Shown: in pieces, positions 1 to 10,660 of the stretch
How positions within the stretch are numbered: position 1 is the stretch's first letter
Layout: each line of letters opens with the position of its first letter
Assembly (NCBI GenBank): GCA_035610835.1
Contig: CM069452.1
Coordinates: 63,512,368-63,576,367 of the forward strand
Source: Ophiura sarsii
Taxonomy: Eukaryota; Echinodermata; Ophiuroidea; Amphilepidida; Ophiuridae
DNA: 64,000 bases
Direction: 5' to 3'
Position numbers and translations under genes: made by a program
Notes under the pieces: model-generated
Told to the model about the DNA's origin: nothing
Database searches by the model: none
What the model saw: the letters and a program-made list of their open reading frames with translations, nothing else

Positions 1-40
1 CGTCTTGGGTGAGTACCCCCCCCCCCCCCCCGGGGGGAAC

Positions 41-380
41 GCCCTATCAATCCTCGAAAAATAATTGGAAGCAGATTTTCTTGCAGATTTACATTTCTGA
101 TCATAAATCATGAATATATTCCCAAGTTACAGAGCGATACAATTTCTAATTACCTCAAAATCATAGTTTTAGAATGAATTTAGTGTACAAATACATGTAA
201 GTTGTCGGCGCAGACTCCGACAGTTTATTTGCACTCTAAAACCACTTTGAAGTAATTAAGAATCGTATCGCCCTGTCCCTGTAACTATGAATGTACATAT
301 GTACGATTTATGATCAGAAATGTAAATCTGCAAGAAAATCTGCTTTCAATTTTTTCTCTCTCGAGGATTGAGGGCGTTCG
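41..380. repeat. Fold-back inverted repeat (MITE-like)
   Basis: Bases 41-125 are repeated in reverse complement at about 290-380. Both arms carry GATTTACATTTCTGATCATAA or its complement, and both end in a GAACGCCCT-type terminus. The centre (about 195-225) holds a small GTCGGCGCAGACTCCGAC palindrome. No coding potential is seen. A run of C at 15-31 lies just outside. This is most simply a non-autonomous fold-back element. Confidence 0.75.
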
Positions 381-394
381 CTGGAAAAGATCAT

Positions 395-695
395 ATAGGC
401 CTAAGGCCAAAAAAAAAAGAAGGTTTGTCTCAGATGACATGAGAGACTGAAAATCTAATGCGGTCTGCGGATTTTTTTTTTTTTTTTTTTCAATTTAGAC
501 CTGATCGTCATTTGTTTGGTCAAAAAGTTGGATTTTGCAAGATTATTTTGAGAAAATTGAAAAAGAAAAAAAAATTGAAAAAAAAAAAAAAATTGAAAAA
601 AAAAAAAAAATCCACTAAAAAAAAAGCTTACGCGGGCGGTTTCGGGAATGCGCGCGGGTCATCTGAGACAAACTTTTTTTTGTGGCCTAATATAC
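395..695. mobile_element. TIR element, AGGCC / GTTTGTCTCAGATGA family, copy 1
   Basis: The left end (AGGCC, an A tract, then AAGGTTTGTCTCAGATGAC) is matched in inverse orientation at 659-692 (GTCATCTGAGACAAAC, a T tract, then GGCCT). The interior is A- and T-tract rich with a CG-rich patch. The same termini bound a second copy at 24629-24959. The internal open frame of lysine runs is a by-product of A tracts, not a gene. Confidence 0.7.
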
Positions 696-699
696 TTTT

Positions 700-1140
700 A
701 ATTTCGCTAATTACATGCGTCATCAAACCTGTACCATCACACCAAGACATCAAATAGATAAACTCATTAAAATCATAAAATATGAGACACTATGATGTAT
801 TTCAGAAATTACGCGAAAAACCTAAAACATTTTAAGATATTTATTTGTGTAAACATTTTTGTAGAGGGCGTTACGTCACACACCGCTCCAAATGTGTACA
901 ACGAAACGTCTGTTATCTACTCTTTAATAACTTCGGATGAAAAAAGAAATAATGCCCTTATTTTTGATCAAGTTCAATACTGATAAATGTATTGATTAAA
1001 TATTATAGACCTATTCCATTGGTACGAAGCAAACTCAATGAGTCAATGAAATGAAAAAAGGTTGCCCATAGACTTATAGTTTTACCAACATGTCTTGGTG
1101 CAGCGAGGTACAGTTTTACTAACATTTCAATATAAATGTC
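700..1140. other. Anonymous AT-rich sequence
   Basis: I see no gene, tRNA or clear repeat boundary here. Short open frames have no recognisable protein character. Confidence 0.5.
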
Positions 1141-1145
1141 CATTG

Positions 1146-1177
1146 TTATTATTATTATTATTATTATTATTAGTGTT

Positions 1178-1208
<31 letters not shown>

Positions 1209-1210
1209 TG
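1146..1210. repeat. (ATT)n microsatellite
   Basis: Two ATT tracts are separated by an imperfect AGTGTTAGTGTT spacer. The spacer suggests one old tract split by point changes. Confidence 0.9.
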
Positions 1211-1696
1211 TGCAGCGAATAATAGTTTTACTAAAATGTCTATGTGCAGCGAGTTATAGTTCTACCAACATGTCTGTGCGGCGAGTTATATTTACCAATA
1301 TGTCTATAGAATTCCAAACTTTTATTTTCAATAGTTGATGTGACCTGTGACGTATTGCCCGGCTGTATGCGTGCGCACCTACAGGGAATGTGTTTTGTAA
1401 ATTAAATTCACACTTGATTGATCATGACTTACGGTGTAGAATAGTGCAGTAGTCATGGTCTGCATCTCTAAGCACAGTGAGAGACCAGGTACTAAATCTG
1501 GTTGCCCGGCGGTATGCGTACGCACCATAAGAGCAGGCGCTTTTAAAATTGGCGTTCAGTGATGAGTATTTTGCTTTTGAATAGTACGTATACAGTTAAG
1601 TCATGGACTAGTACCTCTAGCATTATCTTCAGACCAGACGCTATTCCATTTGTAAATACTACTGATGTAAACAACGGTCACATCATCTATAATAGG

Positions 1697-1905
1697 CAAG
1701 GCCCTGGAAATTCAGACAACTTTTCATAATCACTGTTCCTCTATACCCATTTCCCATAATTAACACTTGGAATTCCAGACCTTTTTTGGAATTTCAAACA
1801 ATTTTTCAATAGTCAAGGCCCTGGAAATCCAGACAACTTTTCATTATCACTATTCCTCTATACCCATGTCCCATACTCTTAACACTTGGAATTCCAGACT
1901 TTTTT
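1697..1905. repeat. 117-bp tandem duplication
   Basis: Units starting at 1697 and 1814 share CAAGGCCCTGGAAAT, CAGACAACTTTTCAT, TCCTCTATACCCAT and CACTTGGAATTCCAGAC in order. Small differences such as CATAATC against CATTATC show that the duplication is not very recent. No gene is seen. Confidence 0.8.
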
Positions 1906-1978
1906 GAAATAATATTTGATTGCGGATTTTATCTGGAATAGCCCTTTGTGTTGAGTCTGCAAAGTATGGTTAATAGAA

Positions 1979-2013
1979 ACTGAGACGATTATGACTAGTT
2001 ATAATCGTCTCAG
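1979..2013. repeat. Perfect 13-bp stem hairpin insertion
   Basis: CTGAGACGATTAT and its exact complement flank a short GACTAGTT loop. The paralogous sequence at about 34,660-34,690 lacks this hairpin, so it was gained here or lost there. Confidence 0.75.
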
Positions 2014-2042
2014 AATAGAAATGCATGGAAACATCGTACTTA

Positions 2043-2892
2043 GGGAGTGTTCAGAAATACTTTGGTGGTGGTGGGGGGGGGGGGGGGGGGGGGGGTGGGC
2101 AAAGGTTGCCCAAAGGGGGGACCAAAAAGTGTTTAGTACATAAAGGGGAGGGGGTCAAAAAGTTTGGCCAAAATGGATAGTATAACGCCTGGGTGGACAA
2201 AAAAAAATTGCGCGCTTTAGTTTACAATTGTTCAGTTTTAAAAAGGCAAGCGGTGTAGAAAGACAATTTGTGTAGCAAAAAAAATAAATCCCACTACACA
2301 AGAATATTTTTGAACTTTTTTTTTAGAAACATTAACAATTTAAAGAGTGAAGAGGACATTTTCATTTTGGGTGTAAAATAAAGCTTAGATCATGATAGGG
2401 TAAGCAACGCCCGGACCGACCACTGCAAATTGTGCGACAAAATGAAACTTGTATACAAAATGACACTTTCCACAATTTCAACAAAGTACTGTTGAAAAAG
2501 GTGGTCATTAACGAGATAAAAACACATTTTTTTTCGTGCTACGCACGTTTTCACGTTTTTGAATGCATTTTGTACAGCAATTATTTTGGCGCTATACGCC
2601 CGAATCTTTGTGCAAATTAAACTTTCCACAATTTCAACAAGTACCGTTGAAAAAGGTGGTCATTAATGAGATAAACACAAATTTCTGCGCGCTACGCGCG
2701 AATTTTCATGCAACCTTTATTTTTCAAGCAAAAAGAGGCATTCATGTGGAGTGAATCTGAAAAGTTTTTCAAATTGTTAAGGGGGTCAAAAAGTTTTGCA
2801 ATTTGAAAAGTGGGGGGTTAAAAAAGTTTCGACACCGAAAAATTTCAGTTGTCCAGCCCCCACCCCCCCACCAAAGTATTTCTGAACACTCC
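2043..2892. mobile_element. TIR element with GGGAGTGTTCAGAAATACTT ends
   Basis: The left terminus is mirrored at 2867-2892 (AAGTATTTCTGAACACTCC). The paralogous stretch at about 34,690 reads straight through (CATCGTATTAACTCGCTC), so this is an insertion of about 850 bp with a short TTA-like target. The interior contains long G and C runs, a repeat around 2460-2660 (CACAATTTCAACAA) and the palindromic CGCGCTACGCGCG motif near 2686. It has no transposase reading frame and is therefore non-autonomous. Confidence 0.8.
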
Positions 2893-3140
2893 TTTAACTC
2901 GCTCTCATGTATTAACCATTTTAACGATACTGTAGCTGAACTGCATTGATAATTTGATTGTGTTTCGTATCATATTTATTAAGTGGGTCGGGGGTGTCCT
3001 TGCGAAGAGTTATGTATATATTGCTTCATTTTGTTGGAATGTTACTGTAGCAGCAGTTCTAGATCCGCAAAGTGGAGATTTGTGGGTGTGTGCGTTTTTG
3101 GTAGAGATGTGTTGTTATAAGTAATATTGAAACATGAATG
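2893..3140. repeat. Dispersed repeat, paralogous to 34,690-35,040
   Basis: Together with 1930-2040 this matches 34,600-35,040 in the same orientation (for example GAACTGCATTGAT, TATTAAGTGGGTC, GCGAAGAGTTATGTAT, AGATCCGCAAAGTGGAG). The other copy is itself internally duplicated. No coding sequence is evident. Confidence 0.8.
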
Positions 3141-3855
3141 AATCATTTGCACGGTAGAGTTGTTTCGTTCTTATTATCAATGTCGCCGTGTAGATTATTT
3201 GGGGGTTACGAAATATGTTGTTGTAATAGTCCAGCGATCTTGACCGTAGGGGTGATACTCGAAGAGATAAATAACTTGAAACAATGCTGAACTTTCACGA
3301 TGATACATTTTATTTAATACACATAACAAATGTTGAGATGGATAATATAACATTAACACGATGATAAACTTTAACTTGAAGATAGAATTGTATTAAATTA
3401 CTAACATATTCTGGAGGTTTTGATATTTTTCTTGTAAAACACATGTACTACATGACAGCCCATGCCATACTATATATTGTTTTGTTTGTCAACTCACCTG
3501 CGGAGGTCATGTACCGTTGATGATCATGAGCCATCTATCTTCAAGCCAATGATAATTGTTGGTACATGCTGTTCGCTGGTAGAGTCATGTTTTGTTCATA
3601 TTTGTAACTTCTTGATACTAGTATGCTCAATATATTGTTATTATGTTATATAACTATGTATAGAATATAGATGAATGAAAAATAAAAAGAATGGAAAAAT
3701 CAAGAAGAAACAAATAAAATAACAAAATAAAATAAAAAATCCATTAACACTAAGAAAAACAAGGTCTTCTAAAAAACTGGGGGGACGAGTGTTTAAGTTG
3801 GCAAAAGGATGAGAAGACTTGAAATGGATCTGTTGAATTTTGATAGGTAGATCAA
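3141..3855. other. Anonymous intergenic sequence
   Basis: No protein-like frame, RNA gene or clear repeat structure is seen. An A-rich stretch lies at 3675-3770. Confidence 0.45.
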
Positions 3856-4500
3856 AATGTGATATAAATATCAAAAAAAGCAAATCTGGGCTCGGTTTTC
3901 CATGCCGTTTGAAGGCGAAAGATATTTGAATCGTCACATGTGTTGCGATTTCACCGGTTAGTAACAGCGATATCATAGGTTACTCAAATGTGATATAATA
4001 TTTAAAAAAAGCAAATCTGGGCTTGGTTTTCAATGCCGTTTGAAGGCGAAAGATATTTGTATCGTCAAATGTGTTGCGATTTCACCGGTTAGTAACAGCG
4101 ATATCATAGGTAGCTCAAATGTGATATAATATTAAAAAAAGCAAATCTGGGCTCGGTTTTCAATGCCGTTTGAAGGCGAAAGATCGTCAAATGTGTTGCG
4201 ATTTCACCGGTTAGTAACAGCGATATCATATGTAGCTCAAAATGTGATGTAATATCAAAAAAAGCAAATCTGGGCTCATTTTTAGGATATTTAAATTTGT
4301 TGGGCCTGAATCGTACGAAAAAGTTGTTTTTCAATGCCATTTGAAGGCGAAAGATATTTGTATCGCTAAATGTGTTGCGATTCACCGGTTAGTAACAGCG
4401 ATATCATATGTATATAGCTCAAAATGTGATATAATATCCAAAAAAACAAATCTGGGCTCATTTTTACTGGGCTATTTTAATTTGTTTGGCCTGACTCGTA
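3856..4500. repeat. Tandem repeat of about 125 bp, five copies
   Basis: Units begin near 3858, 3989, 4110, 4235 and 4425. Each contains AAAAAGCAAATCTGGGCT, CCGTTTGAAGGCGAAAGAT or a variant, and CACCGGTTAGTAACAGCGAT. The fourth and fifth units carry an extra insert with TTTGTTGGGCCTGA or TTTGTTTGGCCTGA. Open frames across the array are simply the repeat read in phase. Confidence 0.9.
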
Positions 4501-4919
4501 GGAATTCAGTGGAGTTTCTCGAATAAATCTAGATTTTTTAATCAAGATTGATCATAAATATACTACACAATGCGAATCTTTTAGTAGAAAAGCATTCCTT
4601 AATATTTTGATTTAATAATACTGCACCAATAGGCCGTTTTTGTTTTGTACTGCATAAAATGGTAGGTTTTGATGGATAATTGTAGTCAATCGTTTTGTAA
4701 AAATAAACATCACGAACAGCCAGACGAACGAACATATTATATAACAACATCAGCCGAATCAAAAAAAGAAATCGCGATTATTTATATTCATTTAACAAAA
4801 ATTGTAAACAATATTAATAGATAAAAAAGATTCTCGTTAATAAACAAACTAATGATATTGTAAGTAAACAATATAATGGAACATAAAAGAGTACAAATGT
4901 AATATTAAAAAAAATGTAC

Positions 4920-4989
4920 TCCCCAGCAGAATCGAACCCTGGATCCCGCGTTATAGTCCGGGTGACTAACCATTACACCACAGTAGCCT
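4920..4989 (-). pseudogene. tRNA-like sequence (degenerate, Asp/Glu-like)
   Basis: Read on the minus strand it has an A-box-like TGGTGTAATGGTTAG, an anticodon-arm-like CCCG...CGGG hairpin with an eight-base loop, and a B-box GGTTCGATTCT, followed by a T run. The acceptor arms do not pair and the anticodon loop is too long. It is a tRNA pseudogene or the head of a SINE rather than a working tRNA. Confidence 0.6.
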
Positions 4990-5574
4990 GATAACAATGG
5001 TAGATGTTACAACGGTCGGATCGAAAATTAAAATGTGATATTTAAACTAATTCGGACTGCATTTGGCGATATTTCGCATTTTATACCAAACACTACTGCC
5101 GACTGTATTAAAAATCTCAAATTGCCTGAAACCACAGATGAGGTTCGTTTTCCTATCAATACTTTTTCCTTTATGTATAATACAATTTACATTATTTAGT
5201 AAATACAATAATTGTAACGTTTCACGTCAGCACTAGCTAATTGAAACAATAATAATGACTACGTGACCTTTCATTTGAAAACTCAAGGGGTCCGAATTAA
5301 CTCGTCCCCCCCCCCCCCCCAAAAAAAATGGAGATGGAATATATTAGTATAACCAGTGACAGTTATAACTGAACTGGTTGCAACGGTGACCTAAACACAT
5401 ATGAACAAGACCAAAGTTAAACTCTGCTACAGAATTGAACGAGTCACTCTTGACACAATACCAAATACAACTTTAAACTCAATGAACTGGTACAAGATAT
5501 TATGATGGGTCAAGCTGAGAAATTGACAGACCTGTTGATTAGCTTTACACTTTCAAATACACTTCCCAGCACGC

Positions 5575-6600
5575 AATAATATATGGTCACGCGTTATGAA
5601 CTCGCCTCATAGGGTGGTCGTGGTGCTGTTACACTTTTTAGTTTCATGCTGTCATATTCCTTGAATATTTAAAAAAAACAAAACACAAAAGCTATCTCAA
5701 CAAATTTGGTATCATATTAAAGCCCTACTACAAGCTATCTGCCTGCAAAATGGCATTGCTATAGCTAATCCAGAAAGGGAGATACAGCTGTTTGAAGTTT
5801 GGGGACCAGGGGTGGTGCCGGAAGGGGTGCCGCCGGAAGGGGTGCGCCTGTACAAACTCAATGGGGATAATCACATGCTTTGTTCTTTTTACAATAACTA
5901 GTCATCCCCTGATGTTACAAACACCATTCTGGTCCCATTTTAAAGAACATTTAGTAGTCTTGTGGTTCAACAGACTCGTCAACTATTTGTAACAACTAAT
6001 TAATTATAGATAAGACCATGATCATCAGCTTTCTTCCTATTCGCTACACAGTCAACATGAATAATCAGCCTCAATTTGCCGGATTTATAAACATGACTAT
6101 AACAGAAAAAGTTTTCAACCTATGATAGCAAAAGTATACATTTTTGGAAAGTAACTAGAGGAATTCAGAAATGCATTTTAGATCAGGGAAGGGTACATCC
6201 TTAATAAATATTTCTGAAAATTCTAAAAATATATAAAATAAAAATGGGAGATATTCACTAGCCGGTATAAGGCTTTACCGACGTAGTCACCTTTGGCAAT
6301 TATATATCATCTGATGGGTAATTTCATAAGGTAATGATAGGGGTAGGTATAAAAAATATATGGATTTCAAATAAAAAATAAAAAACTCTGATATTTTTCG
6401 GAACATTGTGAATCATACAATTTTAGTCCTTGGTCGTACTATAATTTCAATGGCATATTTGGTTTCCTTATGCAATTTCCGTTCAGAAAATGTATACTAC
6501 CTCAAGCAAATATAAATGTGTAGAATTAAAATCATGTCGCGAAAGCCAAAATCAGTGTGTAACGCGAAAGGAGGCGAGCTTTTAACACATGACCATAGAA
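5575..6600. repeat. 1-kb dispersed repeat, copy 1
   Basis: It aligns along its whole length and in the same orientation with 37,838-38,896, from GGTCACGCGTTATGAACT to GAGGCGAGCTT...ACACATGACCATAG. It holds GCAAAAGTATACATTTTTGG, a motif shared with the fold-back family in receptor gene B's intron and upstream region. A diverged reverse copy lies at 21,690-22,320. No coding frame is preserved between copies. Confidence 0.85.
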
Positions 6601-7132
6601 CTAATCATAGAGAATAAAAGATTAAGCATTGATAGCCAAAACTTAACAATATATACATTTATGATCTGTTGATGGTAACTCATAAACTTGAATTTCAATA
6701 AAACTCTTTAATAATCTATAAAACATCAATATTACTAGACTATGGCAATAAAACAATTGTGAAATTAAAGTGAAATTTTTTGATGATCAACTCTATGGTC
6801 AAAGCACCTCCCTGGTAAAAGTTCCACAATAAAAACAATGTGCCGAAAATATCAATGGATAGAATGAAGACTTGTAACTTAAAACATGGAATAATTATGA
6901 CAAATGAAACAATTAAATAAATATTACTTAACATACATTTACGCAATGGAAATGACGGTTACATCAATATTAGTCATCATTTTATCAGTTTATCAATTAT
7001 TATGCATATAACATCAGACGGGAATTCCTAAATGATATGTGCTCTCGTATGTGGACTTTAACTCACTGAATTGACTGACATATCCACTTGTGTCATAGCT
7101 GATAATCTTCATGGTAAATATCCTTCATTGTA

Positions 7133-8403
7133 CACTGTTAGAACACTGGGTAAAATAGTACGGGGTAAAGTCAGGTTGGGTAAACTTTACCCAGTATTGG
7201 TCAAACAAATGCGGGTTGGGCAAAAATCATTTTACCCAACGGTTGAGTAATATTTTTTTCATCAGTTTTACCTATTAGTTGTGTAATCAGGGGTGTTACA
7301 GGGTTGGGTAAAAAAGGATTTTGCCCAACGTTGGTCTACTAAGGTCACGTGGTATCTTGGACGAGCTGTTATTGGTCACCGCGATCAACCGCATGATTTA
7401 CAAAAACAAAATGGCCGGTTTGGTGACTGGTAAACCGGCGCTGGCTGGGGAGGAACTACTGAAGGTTTTTCATGGTAAAATAACATATTTATATTCTAAT
7501 ATTGTGTTGTCTACAAGATGTTCAGGTAGAGCAGTAAATACGCTAGAGGACAGTCGTAGCTTAGCGAAAATTAGATAAGCTTATTCATTGAATTCCGTCC
7601 GACCGTAAGTTGCAAGCACGCAGTGTTGGCCTACGCTATGCCAACTATTGTGTATTACCATGCAGTAATACTATATACTGCAACCATGGATGTAGGGCTA
7701 TCACTGTTCTCTAAGTCTAACAAATTTAACGCTTTAACCTGATAATGGTGCAGGCAACGCAGTCTTTTGAAAATAAACATGTAGTAAAATAACTTATGTA
7801 TAGGATTTACCCAATTCCTTGGGTAAGAAAACTATATTTTACCCAACTTATGTATAGGATTTACCCAATTCCTTGGGTAAGAAAACTATATTACCCAACA
7901 AATGGATAGCATTTACCCAATCATGTAGTAAAATCATTGCCCAATATTATGGGTAAAATCAAATATACTACCCAACAAATGGCTAAAATCAAATATACTA
8001 CCCAACAAATGGCTATGGCTTACCCAATAATGTAGTAAAATAATTGCCCAATAGGCATGGGTAAAATTCTATTACCCAACAAAATGCTAAAATAATTACC
8101 CAATATTACTGGGTAAAATTATATTACCCAAATTTACCCAACAAAATGTTAAAATAATTACCCAATATTACTGGGTAAAATGTTATTACCCAACAAAATG
8201 GTAAAATAATTACCCAATATCATTGGGTAAAATGTAATTACCCAGAATTAGGGTAAAAAAATTACCATTATGTTGGGTAACTGTTACCCAACCGGGGTTG
8301 GGTAACACGTTTACCCAGAAAAAGGGTTGTTGATATAGCACCCAGCGGTTGGGTAAAACTTTACCCAACTTGGGTAAAGTTTTACCCAACCGTTCTAACA
8401 GTG
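7133..8403. mobile_element. TIR element CACTGTTAGAAC with TA target duplication
   Basis: The element begins CACTGTTAGAAC and ends GTTCTAACAGTG. TA lies on both sides (7131-7132 and 8404-8405), and the paralog at about 42,406 shows the uninterrupted CATTGTAGATGAATT site. The inner part of the TIR, GGTTGGGTAAA, is repeated dozens of times in both orientations as GGGTAAA...TTTACCC, mainly at 7790-8390. TA duplication is typical of Tc1/mariner-like insertion, but no transposase is present. A CG-richer insert at about 7320-7480 contains an exon-like frame. Confidence 0.9.
7411..7474 (+). other. First-exon-like fragment inside TIR element
   Basis: An ATG in good context (AAAATGG) opens 21 codons (MAGLVTGKPALAGEELLKVF then H) and reaches CATG|GTAAAA, a plausible splice donor. 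Just upstream are TCACGTGG (E-box-like) and ATTGG (inverse CCAAT). This patch is much more CG-rich than the surrounding GGGTAA repeats. It could be a promoter and first coding exon captured from a host gene, or the relic first exon of the element's own gene. No continuation exon is seen within the element. Confidence 0.35.
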
Positions 8404-8880
8404 TAGATGAATTAAAAGCACACGTTTTATTGTAACCTTCCTTTTAACTCTTTATTTCAAATGCTCTTACTTCCGACAGCATCAAGTATTCCATTAACCA
8501 AAACAAAATGTTGGCATACACTCGACCGATATCAAAAGTTGTGACAGTACTTGCCGTGTGCCACAATTCACTTTCTATTCGAGATAACTCCAAACATGTT
8601 AAAAGCACTACAGTATTATATACCAATAACACACACCTACTGGTGGTTATGGAGGATGTGATCGCGTGTTTCTATTCAGGCCATGCAACAAATCACCACT
8701 CATCACCACCAATAAGTTAACCACCTTTTGAATTTCAATAGAAAACACTTTTTAACACTTTTCACTTATGTGGGTCTATTTCATCACTCCCTTAATCCCT
8801 ACACATGTAAATTATCAACAAAAAAACCATAACATATTTTTTAACCACAAATTCGCTTTCATCTCAAGTAGTTAATCCAG

Positions 8881-9285
8881 ATAGATCGTTACTGTTCCAT
8901 GAAACTTACAACCTAATTGCTCAGTTCGCTGGAGAATTTAAGATTTATTAACCCTAACAGTCCTAAATACTACGAATTACTACACAAAATCCACTCCTTA
9001 ATAATAATAATAATAATACATGGTACTTATAAAGCGCCTTACGATGTAAACAGCCTCAAGGCGCTGCACAGAAAGATCTTTAAAACTACACTGAGAAAAA
9101 TCTTTAAAACAAAAACTACAACAGGACATGCTAAAAATATACAATCAATATAACTATTATCCATGTACATACTAAAATAAACCAAAACCAGATAGTCAAT
9201 ACAAATATAGAACATAGTAAAATACATTATAAGAAGAATAAAACGGTCGGAAACACGAAATATATACTAGGCCTATCAGTAAAAA
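8881..9285. repeat. ATA microsatellite with GCGCCTT-type repeat tail
   Basis: An (ATA)n tract at 9001-9019 is followed by TGGTACTTATAAAGCGCCTTACGATG. The same pairing of a trinucleotide tract with a GCGC...TTATAAA sequence recurs at 54,825-54,880, which suggests one end of a dispersed SINE- or LINE-like family. The rest is anonymous. Confidence 0.45.
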
Positions 9286-9289
9286 CTAT

Positions 9290-10237
9290 CACACAGAAAA
9301 AAAAATACGTAAGTTATGTAAAAAAAATACATAACGTTAGGTGCAATACGAACTCTCGAACAAATAGGTATATTCTACCGAATTTGTAATTATGTAAAAT
9401 ATACCTAGCAGTTAGGTAAGTAAAATACATAAATATTAGGTAAAATAATAACATAATTTTTTATGTAGTTCTTTTACCTCACCAGTTAGGTAAGTTAAAT
9501 ACATGATTATTAGGTATAATTTAAAAGTTAAATACATGATTATTAGGTATAATTTAAAAATTAAATACATGAATATTAGGTATAACTTAAAAGTTAAATA
9601 CGTGATTATTAGGTGGGACACGTCCCCCTCGTCCCCCCCCCCCCCCCCCCCCCCCCCAGGATCGACGCCCCTGACCATAGTACATTGATATGCTGAATGG
9701 CTGAATGCAGTGCCGCAATCACGCAATGAGTCCCGGGAGTGCAGTGCAGTATACATGCACGGATAGCGTAACCATAGAAGCTTCCCCAGGTCCGAGCCGT
9801 ATTACATTACATCATACATGCATGTGCACTTCCTTACAAATAGCCTTTGAATGCTTCAACAAAAGACTGGAGGCCCCAAGCCTTCATTAATTCTATCCAC
9901 TTGGGCTTCAGCTCTTCTGCCTCCGCCATGTCCGCCATTTTGCTCAAGTGTGATCGATCTTGCGCGCAAAATACATCGCAAAGTGGTATTTTTGAAAGAT
10001 TTGTACATTATAAGAATGTAATTCGACACTTTTACCTTTTTAATATGTAAAAAAATACACAAACTATGTAACATTTCCGCTTTGCGTTTAATTGTGTATT
10101 TTTAATATCTACATGCCAACTGGTAAACTGGTTGGACAACAATTCTACCGAAGTTGTGTAGAAACTCGTCGAAAATATACACAACATCGTTATACATATT
10201 ATTTTTTTACATATCGAGGTCGCGATTTTTCTGTGTG
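9290..10237. mobile_element. TIR element with CACACAGAAAAA ends
   Basis: The left end CACACAGAAAAA...TATGTAAAAAAAATACATAACG is mirrored at 10,170-10,237. The interior repeats the subterminal motif: a 31-bp unit containing AAATACATGATTATTAGGT occurs about five times at 9484-9620. A C run lies at 9637-9658. It has no transposase frame. A CG-rich exon-like segment is embedded on the minus strand near 9838-9938. Confidence 0.7.
9838..9938 (-). other. First-exon-like fragment with splice donor
   Basis: On the minus strand an ATG in strong context (AAAATGG) opens 33 codons starting MADMAEAEELKPKWIELM and including WGLQSFVEAF, then reaches TTT|GTAAGG, a consensus donor. The W..WGLQ.FVEAF pattern is reminiscent of the start of a SAM-like helical domain; that is inference from pattern only. 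The fragment is CG-rich against a T/A-rich host element and has no second exon here. It is either a captured gene 5' end or the relic first exon of an autonomous ancestor. Confidence 0.4.
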
Positions 10238-10239
10238 TA

Positions 10240-10660
10240 CCACACATAATATTTGACCAGCAAACAACGTGGCAAATTCAGATGAAAAAAGACATTAAAA
10301 AAAATATACACATTTAAATATATATGTATTTTAAGAACATTGCACATACACATGCCATAAATTTCACTATGGACAAATACAGAAGACTATCAGAAATTGT
10401 AATATTACACTGACATGACTGAAATGATGGAAACGAATATCTAACCAAGTGCCGATCTTAGGGTACGCCTTGGCTTATAAGTTCACTAATGAGAAAACCG
10501 TAAAGCGCTTATTATATGTACTAGCGGGCATCCGCGCTTCGCGCGGACCCTCTAGAAGATTTCACGGGGAGGTAAGTAAACAAAGCGTAAGAAAATTTGA
10601 TACAATATCAAGAACATGTCCTACATGTATACATATCCAGACGGTCCCTAAATAATCTGA
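10240..10660. other. Anonymous intergenic sequence
   Basis: No gene or clear repeat is recognised, apart from a GCATCCGCGCTTCGCGCGGA palindromic patch near 10,530. Confidence 0.4.

Larger units (their letters stand above)
6960..8880. repeat. Dispersed repeat split by a TIR element, copy 1
   Basis: Bases 6960-7132 and 8404-8880 together match 42,238-42,870 in the same orientation (ATCAGTTTATCAATTATTATG ... CACTCATCACCACCAATAAG, each motif at most 20 bases). The intervening 7133-8403 is absent from the other copy. No protein-coding sequence is evident in the shared part. Confidence 0.85.

Noticed and set aside
15..31. Long homopolymer G/C runs across the window treated as biological signals
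   Set aside because: Runs at 15, 2075, 5308, 9637, 11,917, 18,058, 20,218, 26,078, 35,270, 54,336 and 63,139 are noted as tracts, but their exact lengths may be sequencing artefacts, so I draw no functional conclusion from them.
458..757. 99-codon frame with poly-Phe and poly-Lys
   Set aside because: It depends entirely on T and A tracts inside a TIR element.
3882..4450. Regularly spaced repeats considered as a CRISPR array
   Set aside because: The whole unit of about 125 bp repeats, including the would-be spacers, and the context is eukaryotic with introns and transposons.
4920..4989. Functional tRNA gene
   Set aside because: The acceptor arms do not pair and the anticodon loop has eight bases; it is kept only as a tRNA-like pseudogene.
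9436..9756. 106-codon minus-strand frame with YLTFKLYLI repeats and poly-Gly
   Set aside because: It is a product of the 31-bp tandem repeat and the C run.
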